A stretch of DNA of 64,000 nt from Silvania hatchlandensis (GTDB lineage Bacteria; Pseudomonadota; Gammaproteobacteria; Enterobacterales; Enterobacteriaceae), in assembly GCF_025564065.1 (NCBI RefSeq), contig NZ_JAMGZK010000042.1, positions 62,001-126,000 on the forward strand, given 5' to 3'. Below are positions 29,928 to 39,420 of the stretch, in pieces (position 1 is the first letter of the stretch; each line of letters opens with the position of its first letter). Below the pieces are notes generated by a model. The model was not told where the DNA came from. It did not search any database and saw only the letters and a list, made by a program, of their open reading frames with translations. Made by a program: the position numbers and the translations under genes.

Positions 29928-31283
29928 ATGAGTACATTAAGCCAGGCTGCAAGCAGCGCTGAAAAGCGCACAAATGCTCGCTACTGGATTGTGGTGATGC
30001 TGTTTATCGTCACATCCTTCAACTATGGCGACCGCGCCACGCTGTCGATTGCCGGTTCAGAAATGGCAAAAGATATCGGTCTGGATGCGGTTGGGATGGG
30101 TTACGTTTTCTCCGCATTCTCATGGGCCTATGTTATTGGCCAAATCCCGGGCGGTTGGTTACTGGATCGCTTCGGTTCAAAACGCGTCTATTTCTGGTCC
30201 ATCTTTATCTGGTCCATGTTCACTCTGCTGCAGGGCTTCGTTGATATCTTTAACGGCTTTGGCATCATCGTTGCGCTCTTTACGCTGCGCTTCCTTGTAG
30301 GGCTGGCAGAAGCGCCGTCCTTCCCGGGCAACAGTCGCATTGTCGCGGCCTGGTTCCCGGCGCAGGAGAGGGGAACGGCAGTTTCCATTTTTAACTCCGC
30401 ACAGTACTTCGCCACGGTGATCTTCGCCCCTATCATGGGTTGGCTGACGCACGAAGTGGGTTGGTCGCACGTGTTCTTCTTCATGGGGGGGCTGGGCATT
30501 ATCATCAGCTTCGTCTGGCTGAAAGTGATCCACGAACCTAACCAGCACCCTGGCGTAAACCAGAAAGAGCTTGACTACATCGCCGCCGGTGGCGCGCTGA
30601 TCAACATGGACCAGGCCGGCAGTAAAGAGAAGGTCCCGTTCAGTCAGAAATGGGGTCAAATTAAACAGCTGGTGGGTTCCCGCATGATGGTGGGGATCTA
30701 TCTCGGCCAGTACTGCATCAACGCATTAACCTACTTCTTCATCACCTGGTTCCCGGTCTATCTGGTGCAGGCTCGCGGCATGTCAATTCTGAAAGCCGGA
30801 TTTGTTGCCTCGGTTCCGGCCATCTGCGGCTTTATCGGTGGCGTGCTCGGTGGGGTGATTTCCGACTGGCTGATGCGTCGTACCGGTTCACTGAATATTG
30901 CGCGTAAAACGCCGATCGTGCTCGGCATGCTGCTCTCCATGTCGATGGTGGTGTGTAACTACGTTGACGCCGAGTGGATGATTATCGGCTTTATGGCGAT
31001 GGCCTTCTTCGGTAAAGGTATCGGTGCGCTGGGTTGGGCGGTGATGGCAGATACTGCGCCGAAAGAGATCAGCGGCTTAAGCGGCGGTCTGTTCAACATG
31101 TTCGGTAACGTGTCCGGTATCGTGACCCCGATTGCGATTGGCTACATCGTCGGCACCACCGGATCGTTCAATGGCGCGCTGATCTACGTCGGTATTCATG
31201 CCCTGGTGGCGGTACTGAGCTATCTGGTGCTGGTGGGTGATATCAAACGTATCGAGCTGAAACCTGTTGTGGAGCGCTCATGA
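29928..31283 (+). CDS. gudP: D-glucarate/galactarate MFS transporter GudP
   Basis: 451 residues (450 in E. coli), anion:cation symporter subfamily of the MFS. It shows twelve hydrophobic segments, the family motif [13 protein letters not shown] in helix 1 and [14 protein letters not shown] between helices 2 and 3. It imports hexarate diacids with protons. A CAGGAG Shine-Dalgarno precedes the ATG. The stop overlaps gudX by 4 bp. Confidence 0.95.
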   Translation: MSTLSQAASSAEKRTNARYWIVVMLFIVTSFNYGDRATLSIAGSEMAKDIGLDAVGMGYVFSAFSWAYVIGQIPGGWLLDRFGSKRVYFWSIFIWSMFTLLQGFVDIFNGFGIIVALFTLRFLVGLAEAPSFPGNSRIVAAWFPAQERGTAVSIFNSAQYFATVIFAPIMGWLTHEVGWSHVFFFMGGLGIIISFVWLKVIHEPNQHPGVNQKELDYIAAGGALINMDQAGSKEKVPFSQKWGQIKQLVGSRMMVGIYLGQYCINALTYFFITWFPVYLVQARGMSILKAGFVASVPAICGFIGGVLGGVISDWLMRRTGSLNIARKTPIVLGMLLSMSMVVCNYVDAEWMIIGFMAMAFFGKGIGALGWAVMADTAPKEISGLSGGLFNMFGNVSGIVTPIAIGYIVGTTGSFNGALIYVGIHALVAVLSYLVLVGDIKRIELKPVVERS

Positions 31284-32623
31284 TGAGTATGCAATCGAGC
31301 CCCGTTGTGACGGAAATGAAGGTGATTCCGGTCGCCGGTCAGGACAGCATGCTGCTGAATATCGGCGGCGCACATAACGCCTGGTTTACCCGCAACATCG
31401 TAGTACTGACAGACAACGCCGGGAATACCGGCGTGGGTGAAGCCCCTGGCGGCGAGGTGATTTACCAGACGCTGGTGGATGCCATCCCGCAGGTAGTCGG
31501 CCAGGAAGTGGCCCGCCTGAACAAAGTGGTGCAGCGCGTCCACAAAGGCAATCAGTCCGCCGATTTCGATACCTTTGGTAAAGGTGCCTGGACATTTGAA
31601 CTGCGGGTTAACGCCGTGGCGGCGCTGGAAGCTGCGCTGCTCGACCTGCTTGGCAAAGCACTGAACGTACCGGTGTGCGAACTGCTCGGTCCCGGCAAGC
31701 AGCGCGATGCAGTCACCGTCCTCGGTTATCTGTTCTACCTGGGCGATCGCACCAAAACCGACTTACCGTATCTGGACCGTTCCCCTGGCCGCCACGACTG
31801 GTATCGTCTGCGTCACCAGGAAGCGCTCTCCAGCGAGGCGGTGGTCCGTCTGGCTGAAGCAGCGCAGGATCGCTACGGCTTTAAAGATTTCAAACTGAAA
31901 GGCGGCGTTCTGCCGGGCGAGCAGGAGATCGACAGCGCCCGCGCCCTGAAAAAACGCTTCCCGGATGCCCGCATTACCGTCGACCCAAACGGGGCCTGGC
32001 TGCTGGATGAAGCCATCGCGCTGTGCAAAGGCCTGGGCGATGTCCTGACCTACGCCGAAGATCCGTGCGGCGCAGAGCAGGGCTTCTCTGGGCGTGAGGT
32101 GATGGCGGAGTTCCGCCGCGCCACCGGTCTGCCGGTGGCAACCAACATGATCGCCACGAACTGGCGTGAGATGGGTCATGCGGTCATGCTTAACTCGGTA
32201 GATATTCCGCTGGCGGATCCGCATTTCTGGACGCTCTCCGGTGCGGTTCGCGTGGCGCAGCTGTGCGACGACTGGGGCTTAACCTGGGGTTGTCACTCCA
32301 ATAACCACTTTGATATTTCGCTGGCAATGTTCACCCATGTTGGCGCTGCCGCACCAGGCACGCCGACCGCCATTGATACCCACTGGATCTGGCAGGAAGG
32401 CGAAGCGCGCCTGACTAAAAACCCGCTGGAAATTAAAGACGGCAAGATCGCCGTACCGGATGCACCGGGGCTTGGCGTGGAACTCGACTGGGATCAGATC
32501 CACAAAGCGCATGAAGCGTACAAGAAGCTGCCAGGCGGCGCGCGTAACGACGCAGGCCCGATGCAGTACCTTATTCCCGGCTGGACATTTGACCGTAAAC
32601 GCCCGGTGTTCGGTCGTCACTGA
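31280..32623 (+). CDS. gudX: Glucarate dehydratase-related protein GudX
   Basis: 447 residues (446 in E. coli), enolase superfamily, mandelate racemase/glucarate dehydratase group. The KxK motif (FKLKGG), the metal ligands in VDPNGAW, YAEDPCG and TNMIATNW, and the catalytic HSNNHFDIS are all present. It is a close paralogue of gudD next door; E. coli GudX has only weak dehydratase activity, so its role is unclear. ATG at 31280 or 31283 is possible; the first overlaps the gudP stop (ATGA). Confidence 0.94.
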   Translation: MMSMQSSPVVTEMKVIPVAGQDSMLLNIGGAHNAWFTRNIVVLTDNAGNTGVGEAPGGEVIYQTLVDAIPQVVGQEVARLNKVVQRVHKGNQSADFDTFGKGAWTFELRVNAVAALEAALLDLLGKALNVPVCELLGPGKQRDAVTVLGYLFYLGDRTKTDLPYLDRSPGRHDWYRLRHQEALSSEAVVRLAEAAQDRYGFKDFKLKGGVLPGEQEIDSARALKKRFPDARITVDPNGAWLLDEAIALCKGLGDVLTYAEDPCGAEQGFSGREVMAEFRRATGLPVATNMIATNWREMGHAVMLNSVDIPLADPHFWTLSGAVRVAQLCDDWGLTWGCHSNNHFDISLAMFTHVGAAAPGTPTAIDTHWIWQEGEARLTKNPLEIKDGKIAVPDAPGLGVELDWDQIHKAHEAYKKLPGGARNDAGPMQYLIPGWTFDRKRPVFGRH

Positions 32624-32638
32624 TTAAAGGATTGAATT

Positions 32639-33976
32639 ATGAGTACATTTACTACGCCTGTTGTCACCTCCATGCAGATTATCCCGGTTGCCGGCCATGA
32701 CAGCATGCTAATGAACCTGAGTGGCGCACACGCCCCGTTCTTCACCCGTAACATTGTCATTATCAAAGACAACTCCGGTCATACCGGCGTGGGGGAAATC
32801 CCGGGCGGCGAGAAGATCCGCAAAACGCTGGAAGATGCCATCCCGCTGGTGGTCGGTAAAACCCTGGGTGCCTACAAAAATATCCTCAATGCGGTGCGCG
32901 GCGAATTCGCCGACCGCGATGCGGGTGGACGCGGGCTGCAAACCTTTGACCTGCGCACCACCATTCACGTGGTCACCGGTATTGAAGCCGCAATGCTCGA
33001 CCTGCTGGGTCAGCACCTGGGCGTAAACGTGGCTTCGCTGCTGGGTGACGGGCAGCAGCGCACTGAAGTCGAGATGCTGGGCTACCTGTTCTTCGTCGGC
33101 AACCGCAAGCTGACCCCGCTGCCGTATCAGAACCAGCCAGATGAGGCGTGCGACTGGTATCGCCTGCGCCATGAAGAGGCGATGACCCCGGATTCAGTGG
33201 TGCGTCTGGCGGAAGCGGCCTATGAAAAGTACGGCTTTAACGATTTCAAACTGAAGGGCGGTGTGCTGGCCGGTGAAGAAGAGGCTGAATCGATTGTCGC
33301 GCTGGCGAAGCGCTTCCCGCAGGCGCGCGTGACGCTGGATCCAAACGGTGCCTGGTCGCTGGAAGAGGCGATTCGGATCGGTAAACAGCTGAAAGGCGTA
33401 CTGGCCTACGCAGAAGATCCGTGTGGCGCTGAGCAGGGCTTCTCCGGGCGTGAAGTGATGGCGGAATTCCGTCGCGCCACCGGCCTGCCGACCGCGACCA
33501 ACATGATCGCCACCGACTGGCGTCAAATGGGCCATACGCTGTCGCTGCAGTCAGTCGACATTCCGCTGGCGGACCCGCACTTCTGGACTATGCAGGGCTC
33601 AGTACGCGTGGCGCAGATGTGTCACGAGTTCGGCCTGACCTGGGGCTCTCACTCCAACAACCACTTTGATATCTCGCTGGCGATGTTTACCCATGTGGCG
33701 GCTGCCGCACCGGGCAACATCACCGCCATCGACACCCACTGGATCTGGCAGGAAGGCAATCAGCGTCTGACCAAACAGCCGTTCGAAATCAAAGGCGGCA
33801 TGGTGCAGGTGCCAACCACGCCTGGCCTTGGCGTTGAGCTGGATATGGATCAGGTGATGAAGGCGCACGAGCTGTATCTGCAGCACGGTCTGGGCGCGCG
33901 CGATGATGCGATGGCGATGCAGTATCTGATTCCGGAGTGGACATTCAACAACAAGCGCCCTTGCATGGTGCGCTAA
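32639..33976 (+). CDS. gudD: D-glucarate dehydratase GudD
   Basis: 445 residues (446 in E. coli). The enolase-superfamily motifs are intact: FKLKGG (general base lysine), [23 protein letters not shown], and the His of [11 protein letters not shown]. It dehydrates D-glucarate (and L-idarate) to 5-keto-4-deoxy-D-glucarate. It starts 15 bp after gudX and ends in a terminator, so the operon core is gudP-gudX-gudD. Confidence 0.95.
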   Translation: MSTFTTPVVTSMQIIPVAGHDSMLMNLSGAHAPFFTRNIVIIKDNSGHTGVGEIPGGEKIRKTLEDAIPLVVGKTLGAYKNILNAVRGEFADRDAGGRGLQTFDLRTTIHVVTGIEAAMLDLLGQHLGVNVASLLGDGQQRTEVEMLGYLFFVGNRKLTPLPYQNQPDEACDWYRLRHEEAMTPDSVVRLAEAAYEKYGFNDFKLKGGVLAGEEEAESIVALAKRFPQARVTLDPNGAWSLEEAIRIGKQLKGVLAYAEDPCGAEQGFSGREVMAEFRRATGLPTATNMIATDWRQMGHTLSLQSVDIPLADPHFWTMQGSVRVAQMCHEFGLTWGSHSNNHFDISLAMFTHVAAAAPGNITAIDTHWIWQEGNQRLTKQPFEIKGGMVQVPTTPGLGVELDMDQVMKAHELYLQHGLGARDDAMAMQYLIPEWTFNNKRPCMVR

Positions 33977-33982
33977 GTCGGG

Positions 33983-34010
33983 TGCCGGTTCCTGCGGGAG
34001 CCGGCATTTT
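33983..34010 (+). terminator. Intrinsic terminator after gudD
   Basis: TGCCGGTTCC pairs with GGAGCCGGCA style arms (10 bp, one G-T) around a 4-nt loop, followed by TTTTCTG. It lies between gudD and the kinase gene, so the kinase may be reached by partial read-through. Confidence 0.75.
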
Positions 34011-34063
34011 CTGTTTCGTTCCGGGTGTATGCTTAGGGTAGTCAACATGCGTAAGGACGGCTT

Positions 34064-35203
34064 ATGAAAATTGTTATCGCACCGGACTCCTACAAGGAAA
34101 GTTTGAGCGCCCTGGCAGTGGCGACGGCGATAGAAGAGGGGTTTTGCGAGATTTTCCCTACGGCAGAGTACGTCAAACTGCCGGTTGCTGACGGGGGCGA
34201 AGGCACCGTCGAAGCGATGGTGGCCGCCACGCAGGGGCAGATTATTCAGGTGCGCGTAACCGGGCCGCTGGGCGAGCATGTTGACGGTTTTTATGGCCGC
34301 TCCGGGGACCAGAAAAGCGCCTTTATCGAGATGGCGGCGGCTAGCGGTCTGGAGCTGGTGGTTCCTGCCCAACGCAATCCACTGATCACCACCTCCTGGG
34401 GCACCGGCGAGCTGATCCGCCATGCGCTGGATGCGGGTGTTAAACACATTATTATCGGCATTGGCGGCAGCGCCACCAATGACGGCGGCGCAGGCATGGT
34501 GCAGGCGCTGGGTGCCGCGTTGCTGGATGAACGGGGTGAGCCAATCGGCCCTGGCGGCAGCGAGCTGGAAAAGCTGGCGCGTATCGACATCAGCGGGCTG
34601 GATAAACGGCTGGCAGAGTGCCGGATTGAAGTCGCCTGTGACGTCACTAATCCCCTGACCGGTGAAAGCGGGGCGAGTGCGATATTCGGGCCGCAAAAAG
34701 GGGCCACGCCGGAGATGATCGAACGTCTCGATCGCGCACTGGCGCACTATGCGCAGATCATTGCCCGCGACCTCGACGTTGAAGTGCTCAAACTGGAAGG
34801 CGGCGGAGCGGCAGGCGGAATGGGGGCAGCGCTGTACGCATTCTGTGGCGCGCAGCTGCGCCAGGGTATTGAAATTGTTACCGATGCGCTCGACCTGGAC
34901 AGCCAGGTAGCCGATGCCGATCTGGTGATCACCGGCGAAGGGCGAATCGACAGCCAGACCGTTCATGGCAAAGTCCCGGTTGGGGTGGCAAAAATTGCCA
35001 AACGCTACAACAAACCGGTGATTGGCCTCGCGGGTAGCCTGACAGCAGACGTTGGCGTAGTTCACGAACACGGTATCGACGCGGTCTTTAGCGTGATCTA
35101 TACCGTCTGCACGCTGGAAGAGGCGTTGGAAGACGCGGCTGAAAACGTGCGGATGGCGGCCAGAAATATTGCCGCGGTATTGAAAGTGGGGATGGAGGTT
35201 TAA
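34064..35203 (+). CDS. garK: Glycerate 2-kinase (GarK/GlxK family)
   Basis: 379 residues, close to the 381 of E. coli GarK. Family motifs: MKIVIAPDSYKESLSA at the N-terminus, PVADGGEGTVEA, IIGIGGSATNDGGAGM, and VITGEGRIDSQTVHGKVP near the C-terminus. It phosphorylates D-glycerate to 2-phosphoglycerate, the last step of glucarate/galactarate breakdown. In E. coli this enzyme is encoded in the gar operon, not beside gud. GarK and GlxK are hard to separate by eye. Confidence 0.9.
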   Translation: MKIVIAPDSYKESLSALAVATAIEEGFCEIFPTAEYVKLPVADGGEGTVEAMVAATQGQIIQVRVTGPLGEHVDGFYGRSGDQKSAFIEMAAASGLELVVPAQRNPLITTSWGTGELIRHALDAGVKHIIIGIGGSATNDGGAGMVQALGAALLDERGEPIGPGGSELEKLARIDISGLDKRLAECRIEVACDVTNPLTGESGASAIFGPQKGATPEMIERLDRALAHYAQIIARDLDVEVLKLEGGGAAGGMGAALYAFCGAQLRQGIEIVTDALDLDSQVADADLVITGEGRIDSQTVHGKVPVGVAKIAKRYNKPVIGLAGSLTADVGVVHEHGIDAVFSVIYTVCTLEEALEDAAENVRMAARNIAAVLKVGMEV

Positions 35204-35226
35204 CGAAGGCCGATATCCACACGATC

Positions 35227-35250
35227 ACCCTTTCCCAGACGGGAGAGGGT
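35227..35250. terminator. Hairpin between convergent garK and barA
   Basis: ACCCTTTCCC and GGGAGAGGGT pair with one mismatch around AGAC. It lies between two stops, without a clear T-run either way. Confidence 0.5.
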
Positions 35251-35252
35251 TG

Positions 35253-38012
35253 TTACGCCCTCAGCACCTTCATCGCTTCCCGCGTGACATTATTCATCTC
35301 ATCCAGCAACTCCAGAAACTCCGGCTCCAGCTCGCTTTCCGGCGTTCCCGAGCGCAGCTGTTGTTCCAGCAACTGGCACAGGTTTTTCAGGCGCGGGACG
35401 CCGCTGTAGCCGCAGCTACCGTGCAGCTTATGGATCGCGTCGGTGAGTCCTTCCGGTTTTTCTCCGACCAGCTGTTCTTCCACTTTGTTGCGGATCTCCG
35501 GCAGGAAGGCGATCAGCATCTGCAGCATCTCCCGGGCCAGGTCAGGTTTTCCCGCCGCCTGGCGTAAAGCCAGCTGCCAGTCGAGTGTCTCGCTGGTGTT
35601 GGCAGGGGCCTCTGGCGTCTCGGAAGGTGCAATCCAGTTGCCCGTCACCGGGCCCGGCTTATAGCGCAGCAGCAGGTTGTGCAGCTTCCCTTCCTCAATC
35701 GGTTTTGCCAGATAGTCGTTCATCCCGGCACTCAACAGCTTCTCTTTCTGGCCCGCCATGGCATGCGCGGTCACGGCGATAACCGGGGTTTGCTGTTGAT
35801 GCGGGAGCTGGCGAATCAGCTCGCAGGCACGAATGCCGTCCATGCCGGGCATCTGAATATCCATCAGAATCAGGTCAAACTGCGTCTGTCGGGCACGTTC
35901 AACCGCCTGCAGGCCGCTCTCACACAGCTCGACGTGCTGCACCTGATCCTCAAGCAGAACGCCGATAAGTTTCAGGTTGGCGGGGTTGTCATCCACTGCC
36001 ATCACGGTCATCGGCAGTTTGCTTTCATTGCTGACAATTGGCGCAACGTAGTGGTTCAGGCGGCAATATTCCGTCAGCGTCGGTAACAGGCGCGTGGCGG
36101 TCAGCGGTTTAAGCAGGCACGCTGCTGCGCCGTCATGCTTAAGTTCTTCGGCGTTTATCTGCGCGTGGCACGGCAGCGCCAGCAGCAGGTAATCGGTCAT
36201 CGAGGCCGCTTTTGCCAGCCGTTCCTGCTGCATGGTCAGCTCGCCGGTAAAGGTCACCGGGATCCCCATCAGCAGAATGTCGTAATGCTCCACCGGCAGG
36301 GCGGAAAACGCCGGGCTGTAGACCACGTCCAGCGGTGTGGTGCTCAATACATCCAGCGTACTCTGCGCCGCTGCAGCGTTGGGTTCAATGTAGGCCAGCC
36401 GTTTACCCTGCAGGCAATCCATCGCCGGGCGATCGGTCAGCACGTTCGGGTTCAGGTCAAGATTGATGTGGAACCAGAAGGTCGACCCCCGGTTGGGCTG
36501 GCTGTGGAAGGAGATATCCCCGCCCATCTCTTTCACCAGCTTTTGAGTGATCACCAGCCCCAGTCCGGTACCGCCGTGACGGCGCGAAATGCTGGCGTCC
36601 GCCTGGCGGAAGGCCTGGAACAGCCGGGACTGATCGCGTTCCGGGATGCCAATCCCGGTGTCGCGGATCTGCACCTCAATCTGCACCTTGGTATTGCTGA
36701 GGGCGCGCTTTTCAACCAGCACGTCAATGTTGCCGCTTTCGGTGAATTTGATGGCGTTCCCTACCAGGTTGGTGATCACCTGCTGCAGGCGCAGCGGATC
36801 GCCTATTACGTTATCCGGCACGTCATTTTTGATGTTCAGCGTCAGCTCCAGCCCCTTGTCGTGGGAGGAGTGCGCCAACAGGGTCACCACTTCATCCAGC
36901 GTATTACGCAGCGGGAACGGGATGCTTTCCAGAATCAGCTTGCCCGCCTCCAGCTTGGAGAAATCGAGCACGTCATTGATGATCGCCAGCAGGTTATTGG
37001 CCGAGCGTTCAATGGTATGCAGGTGGTCGCGCTGGGTTGGATTCAGCTCGGTTTTCAGAGTCAGACGGGTAAAGCCAATCACCCCATTTAGCGGGGTGCG
37101 CAGTTCGTGGGACATGTTCGCCAAAAACTCGGATTTTATGCGCGCCGCTTCCTGGGCGCGCTTTTTGGCCAGATCCAGCTCGACGTTTTGGATCTCCATC
37201 TGCTCCAGGGTTTCACGCAGGTCGGAGGTGGCCTGATCGACGTTATGCTGCATCTCTTCATGGTACGCCGCCAGCGACATCGCCATCGAGTTGATGCCGT
37301 TTTTCAGCATATCCAGTTCGCCGAGCATAAAGCCTTCAACGCGGCTGTCGAGCTGGCCCCGACGGATCCGGTCGACGGTATTCACCATGTTGCGGATAGG
37401 GCTGGTAACATCGCGCATCAGTCGCCAACCAAAGATCAGCGCAATGCCGATACAGAACAGCATCATGACGGTGGAGATAAAAATTTCTTTGTACTGCTGC
37501 AGGCGCACGGACTTGAGATCCAACTCCAGCGCCACATATCCCAGCATATTGTTGTCGGGCTTGGCATCTGAACTGGCTGATTCATCAGGTGAATAGCTTT
37601 CCGAGGTGATCGGCGTGCGCAGGATCATCCTGTCTCCCTGATGGATAACGCTCAGACGCCTGGGAAACGCCATGCCGTCGGGGATCTTCATCGTACCGGG
37701 GTCGATGTGGGTATTGGACGTGACAAACAGGCGATTATTTTGGTCATAGACGGTGATGGCGCGCACAATATCCGAGTGGCGACGGTGCAAAACGCTGATA
37801 AGCTGGCCTATAGATTCGCGGTTTTGCAGGGTCATGCCGTATTCACTGGAGACGGCCAGCGGTTCAATAATGCTGGCTCCCGCATCCTCTAACTGGCGTT
37901 GCAGGTCGTTATAACGGTGAACCACAAAGAAGGTGCTCAGCAGCAAACCAATGAGTACGGTAGGGGCGAGGATCAAAATCATCATGCGCGCACGCAGGCT
38001 GTAGTTGGTCAT
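35253..38012 (-). CDS. barA: Tripartite hybrid sensor histidine kinase BarA
   Basis: 919 residues (918 in E. coli). Two membrane segments (about 10-31 and 178-198) flank a periplasmic domain, then HAMP, dimerisation/phosphoacceptor His302 in [11 protein letters not shown], the ATPase ([10 protein letters not shown]), a receiver with the phosphorylated Asp in [14 protein letters not shown], and a C-terminal Hpt domain with His in [13 protein letters not shown]. Acetate and formate are reported stimuli. The partner UvrY activates csrB, which lies 8 kb upstream in this window. It diverges from rlmD. Confidence 0.96.
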   Translation of the reverse strand: MTNYSLRARMMILILAPTVLIGLLLSTFFVVHRYNDLQRQLEDAGASIIEPLAVSSEYGMTLQNRESIGQLISVLHRRHSDIVRAITVYDQNNRLFVTSNTHIDPGTMKIPDGMAFPRRLSVIHQGDRMILRTPITSESYSPDESASSDAKPDNNMLGYVALELDLKSVRLQQYKEIFISTVMMLFCIGIALIFGWRLMRDVTSPIRNMVNTVDRIRRGQLDSRVEGFMLGELDMLKNGINSMAMSLAAYHEEMQHNVDQATSDLRETLEQMEIQNVELDLAKKRAQEAARIKSEFLANMSHELRTPLNGVIGFTRLTLKTELNPTQRDHLHTIERSANNLLAIINDVLDFSKLEAGKLILESIPFPLRNTLDEVVTLLAHSSHDKGLELTLNIKNDVPDNVIGDPLRLQQVITNLVGNAIKFTESGNIDVLVEKRALSNTKVQIEVQIRDTGIGIPERDQSRLFQAFRQADASISRRHGGTGLGLVITQKLVKEMGGDISFHSQPNRGSTFWFHINLDLNPNVLTDRPAMDCLQGKRLAYIEPNAAAAQSTLDVLSTTPLDVVYSPAFSALPVEHYDILLMGIPVTFTGELTMQQERLAKAASMTDYLLLALPCHAQINAEELKHDGAAACLLKPLTATRLLPTLTEYCRLNHYVAPIVSNESKLPMTVMAVDDNPANLKLIGVLLEDQVQHVELCESGLQAVERARQTQFDLILMDIQMPGMDGIRACELIRQLPHQQQTPVIAVTAHAMAGQKEKLLSAGMNDYLAKPIEEGKLHNLLLRYKPGPVTGNWIAPSETPEAPANTSETLDWQLALRQAAGKPDLAREMLQMLIAFLPEIRNKVEEQLVGEKPEGLTDAIHKLHGSCGYSGVPRLKNLCQLLEQQLRSGTPESELEPEFLELLDEMNNVTREAMKVLRA

Positions 38013-38069
38013 GGAGTTCCGTTATGGGACAATTAGAGTCAATATGTTCATTTGAGAAAATACCCGGTA

Positions 38070-39368
38070 ATGGCGCAATTCTACTCTGCAAAGCGACGCG
38101 TGACGACGCGTCAGATCATAACTGTTGATGTCACCGACCTCGATCCCTTCGGTCAGGGCGTGGCGCGCCATGACGGGAAGGCCCTGTTTATTCCCGGCCT
38201 GCTGCCGGATGAGCGAGCGGAAATCACCCTGACGGAAGAGAAACGGCAGTACGCGCGCGGGCAGGTCAAACGCCGGCTTAATGATAGCCCGGAACGCGTT
38301 AAACCACGCTGCGCGCACTTTGGCGTTTGCGGCGGCTGCCAGCAGCAGCATGCCAGCGTTGCGCTGCAGGATCGCAGTAAAAGCCGCGCCCTCGCGCGAC
38401 TGATGAAGCATGACGTTAATGAGATTATCGCCGGTGACCCCTGGGGCTACCGCCGCCGGGCGCGCCTGAGCCTGAATTACCTGCCGAAAACCGCGCGTCT
38501 GGAGATGGGCTTTCGCAAGGCTAACGCCAGCGAGATTGTCGATATCAAACAGTGCCCCATTCTGGTGCCCCGTCTTGAGGCATTGCTGCCAGAGGTGCGT
38601 GCATGCCTTTCTGAGCTGCAGAGCGTTCGCCATCTGGGGCACGTTGAACTGGTGCTGGCGAACGGCGGCCCGATGATGGTCCTGCGCCACACCGCGCCAC
38701 TTTCTGCCCGCGATCGCGAAAAACTGGAACGCTTTTCGCATTCTCATGACCTCGCGCTGTATCTCGCCCCGCAAAGCGACATACTTGAGCACGTAACAGG
38801 TGAAGCGCCCTGGTACGATTCAGACGGGCTACGCTTATCGTTCAGTCCGCGCGATTTCATTCAGGTCAACGATGGCGTTAACCAGCAGATGGTGGCGACG
38901 GCGCTGGACTGGCTGGATATTCAGCCAGAAGACCGGGTGCTGGATCTGTTCTGCGGGATGGGCAATTTTACCCTGCCGCTGGCAAAACGAGCGCAAAGTG
39001 TGGTCGGGGTCGAAGGCGTGGCGGCGCTGGTGGAGAAAGGGCGTGACAACGCGGTTCACAATGCGCTGCACAATGTGACATTTTTTCACGAGAATCTGGA
39101 AGAAGATGTCACTCTACAGCCCTGGGCGAAGCACGGCTTTGATAAAATCCTTTTGGATCCGGCGCGTGCCGGTGCCCCTGGCGTGATGCAGCATATTATT
39201 AAACTCGCGCCAAAACGTGTGGTCTATGTTTCCTGTAATCCGGCGACGCTGTCCCGGGACAGTGAGTCATTATTAGCCGCGGGTTACCAGATTCAGCGTC
39301 TGGCAATGCTGGATATGTTCCCGCACACTGGGCATCTGGAATCAATGGCGCTGTTCACGCTTAACTGA
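38070..39368 (+). CDS. rlmD: 23S rRNA (uracil-1939-C5)-methyltransferase RlmD
   Basis: 432 residues (433 in E. coli) from the ATG at 38070 ([10 protein letters not shown]); a TTG 18 bp upstream is less likely. A TRAM domain (about 15-70) precedes the [4Fe-4S] cluster cysteines in [11 protein letters not shown] and IKQCPIL; the SAM domain has [15 protein letters not shown] and the catalytic Cys in YVSCNPATL. It makes m5U1939 in 23S rRNA. It diverges from barA and precedes relA. Confidence 0.96.
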   Translation: MAQFYSAKRRVTTRQIITVDVTDLDPFGQGVARHDGKALFIPGLLPDERAEITLTEEKRQYARGQVKRRLNDSPERVKPRCAHFGVCGGCQQQHASVALQDRSKSRALARLMKHDVNEIIAGDPWGYRRRARLSLNYLPKTARLEMGFRKANASEIVDIKQCPILVPRLEALLPEVRACLSELQSVRHLGHVELVLANGGPMMVLRHTAPLSARDREKLERFSHSHDLALYLAPQSDILEHVTGEAPWYDSDGLRLSFSPRDFIQVNDGVNQQMVATALDWLDIQPEDRVLDLFCGMGNFTLPLAKRAQSVVGVEGVAALVEKGRDNAVHNALHNVTFFHENLEEDVTLQPWAKHGFDKILLDPARAGAPGVMQHIIKLAPKRVVYVSCNPATLSRDSESLLAAGYQIQRLAMLDMFPHTGHLESMALFTLN

Positions 39369-39377
39369 TGAATTTCG

Positions 39378-39397
39378 GCTTGTCGAATTCGACAGGC
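39378..39397 (+). other. Perfect palindrome / stem-loop between rlmD and relA
   Basis: GCTTGTCGAATTCGACAGGC contains a perfect 14-bp palindrome (39381-39394), extended by two G-C pairs and one G-T pair. As RNA it forms an 8-bp stem with AATT loop ending 10 bp before the relA Shine-Dalgarno. Confidence 0.5.
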
Positions 39398-39420
39398 ACG
39401 GGTCCCTAAAGGAGAGGACG

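Noticed and set aside
29594..29971. 125-codon frame on the minus strand between yqcA and gudP
   Set aside because: It runs into the gudP start on the other strand, has no Shine-Dalgarno and low-complexity hydrophobic stretches; treated as a chance frame in non-coding DNA.
33599..35071. 490-codon open frame on the minus strand across gudD and garK
   Set aside because: It lies fully antisense to two well-supported genes, has no Shine-Dalgarno and a composition (Arg, His, Ala, Gln-rich) typical of the antisense frame of GC-rich genes.
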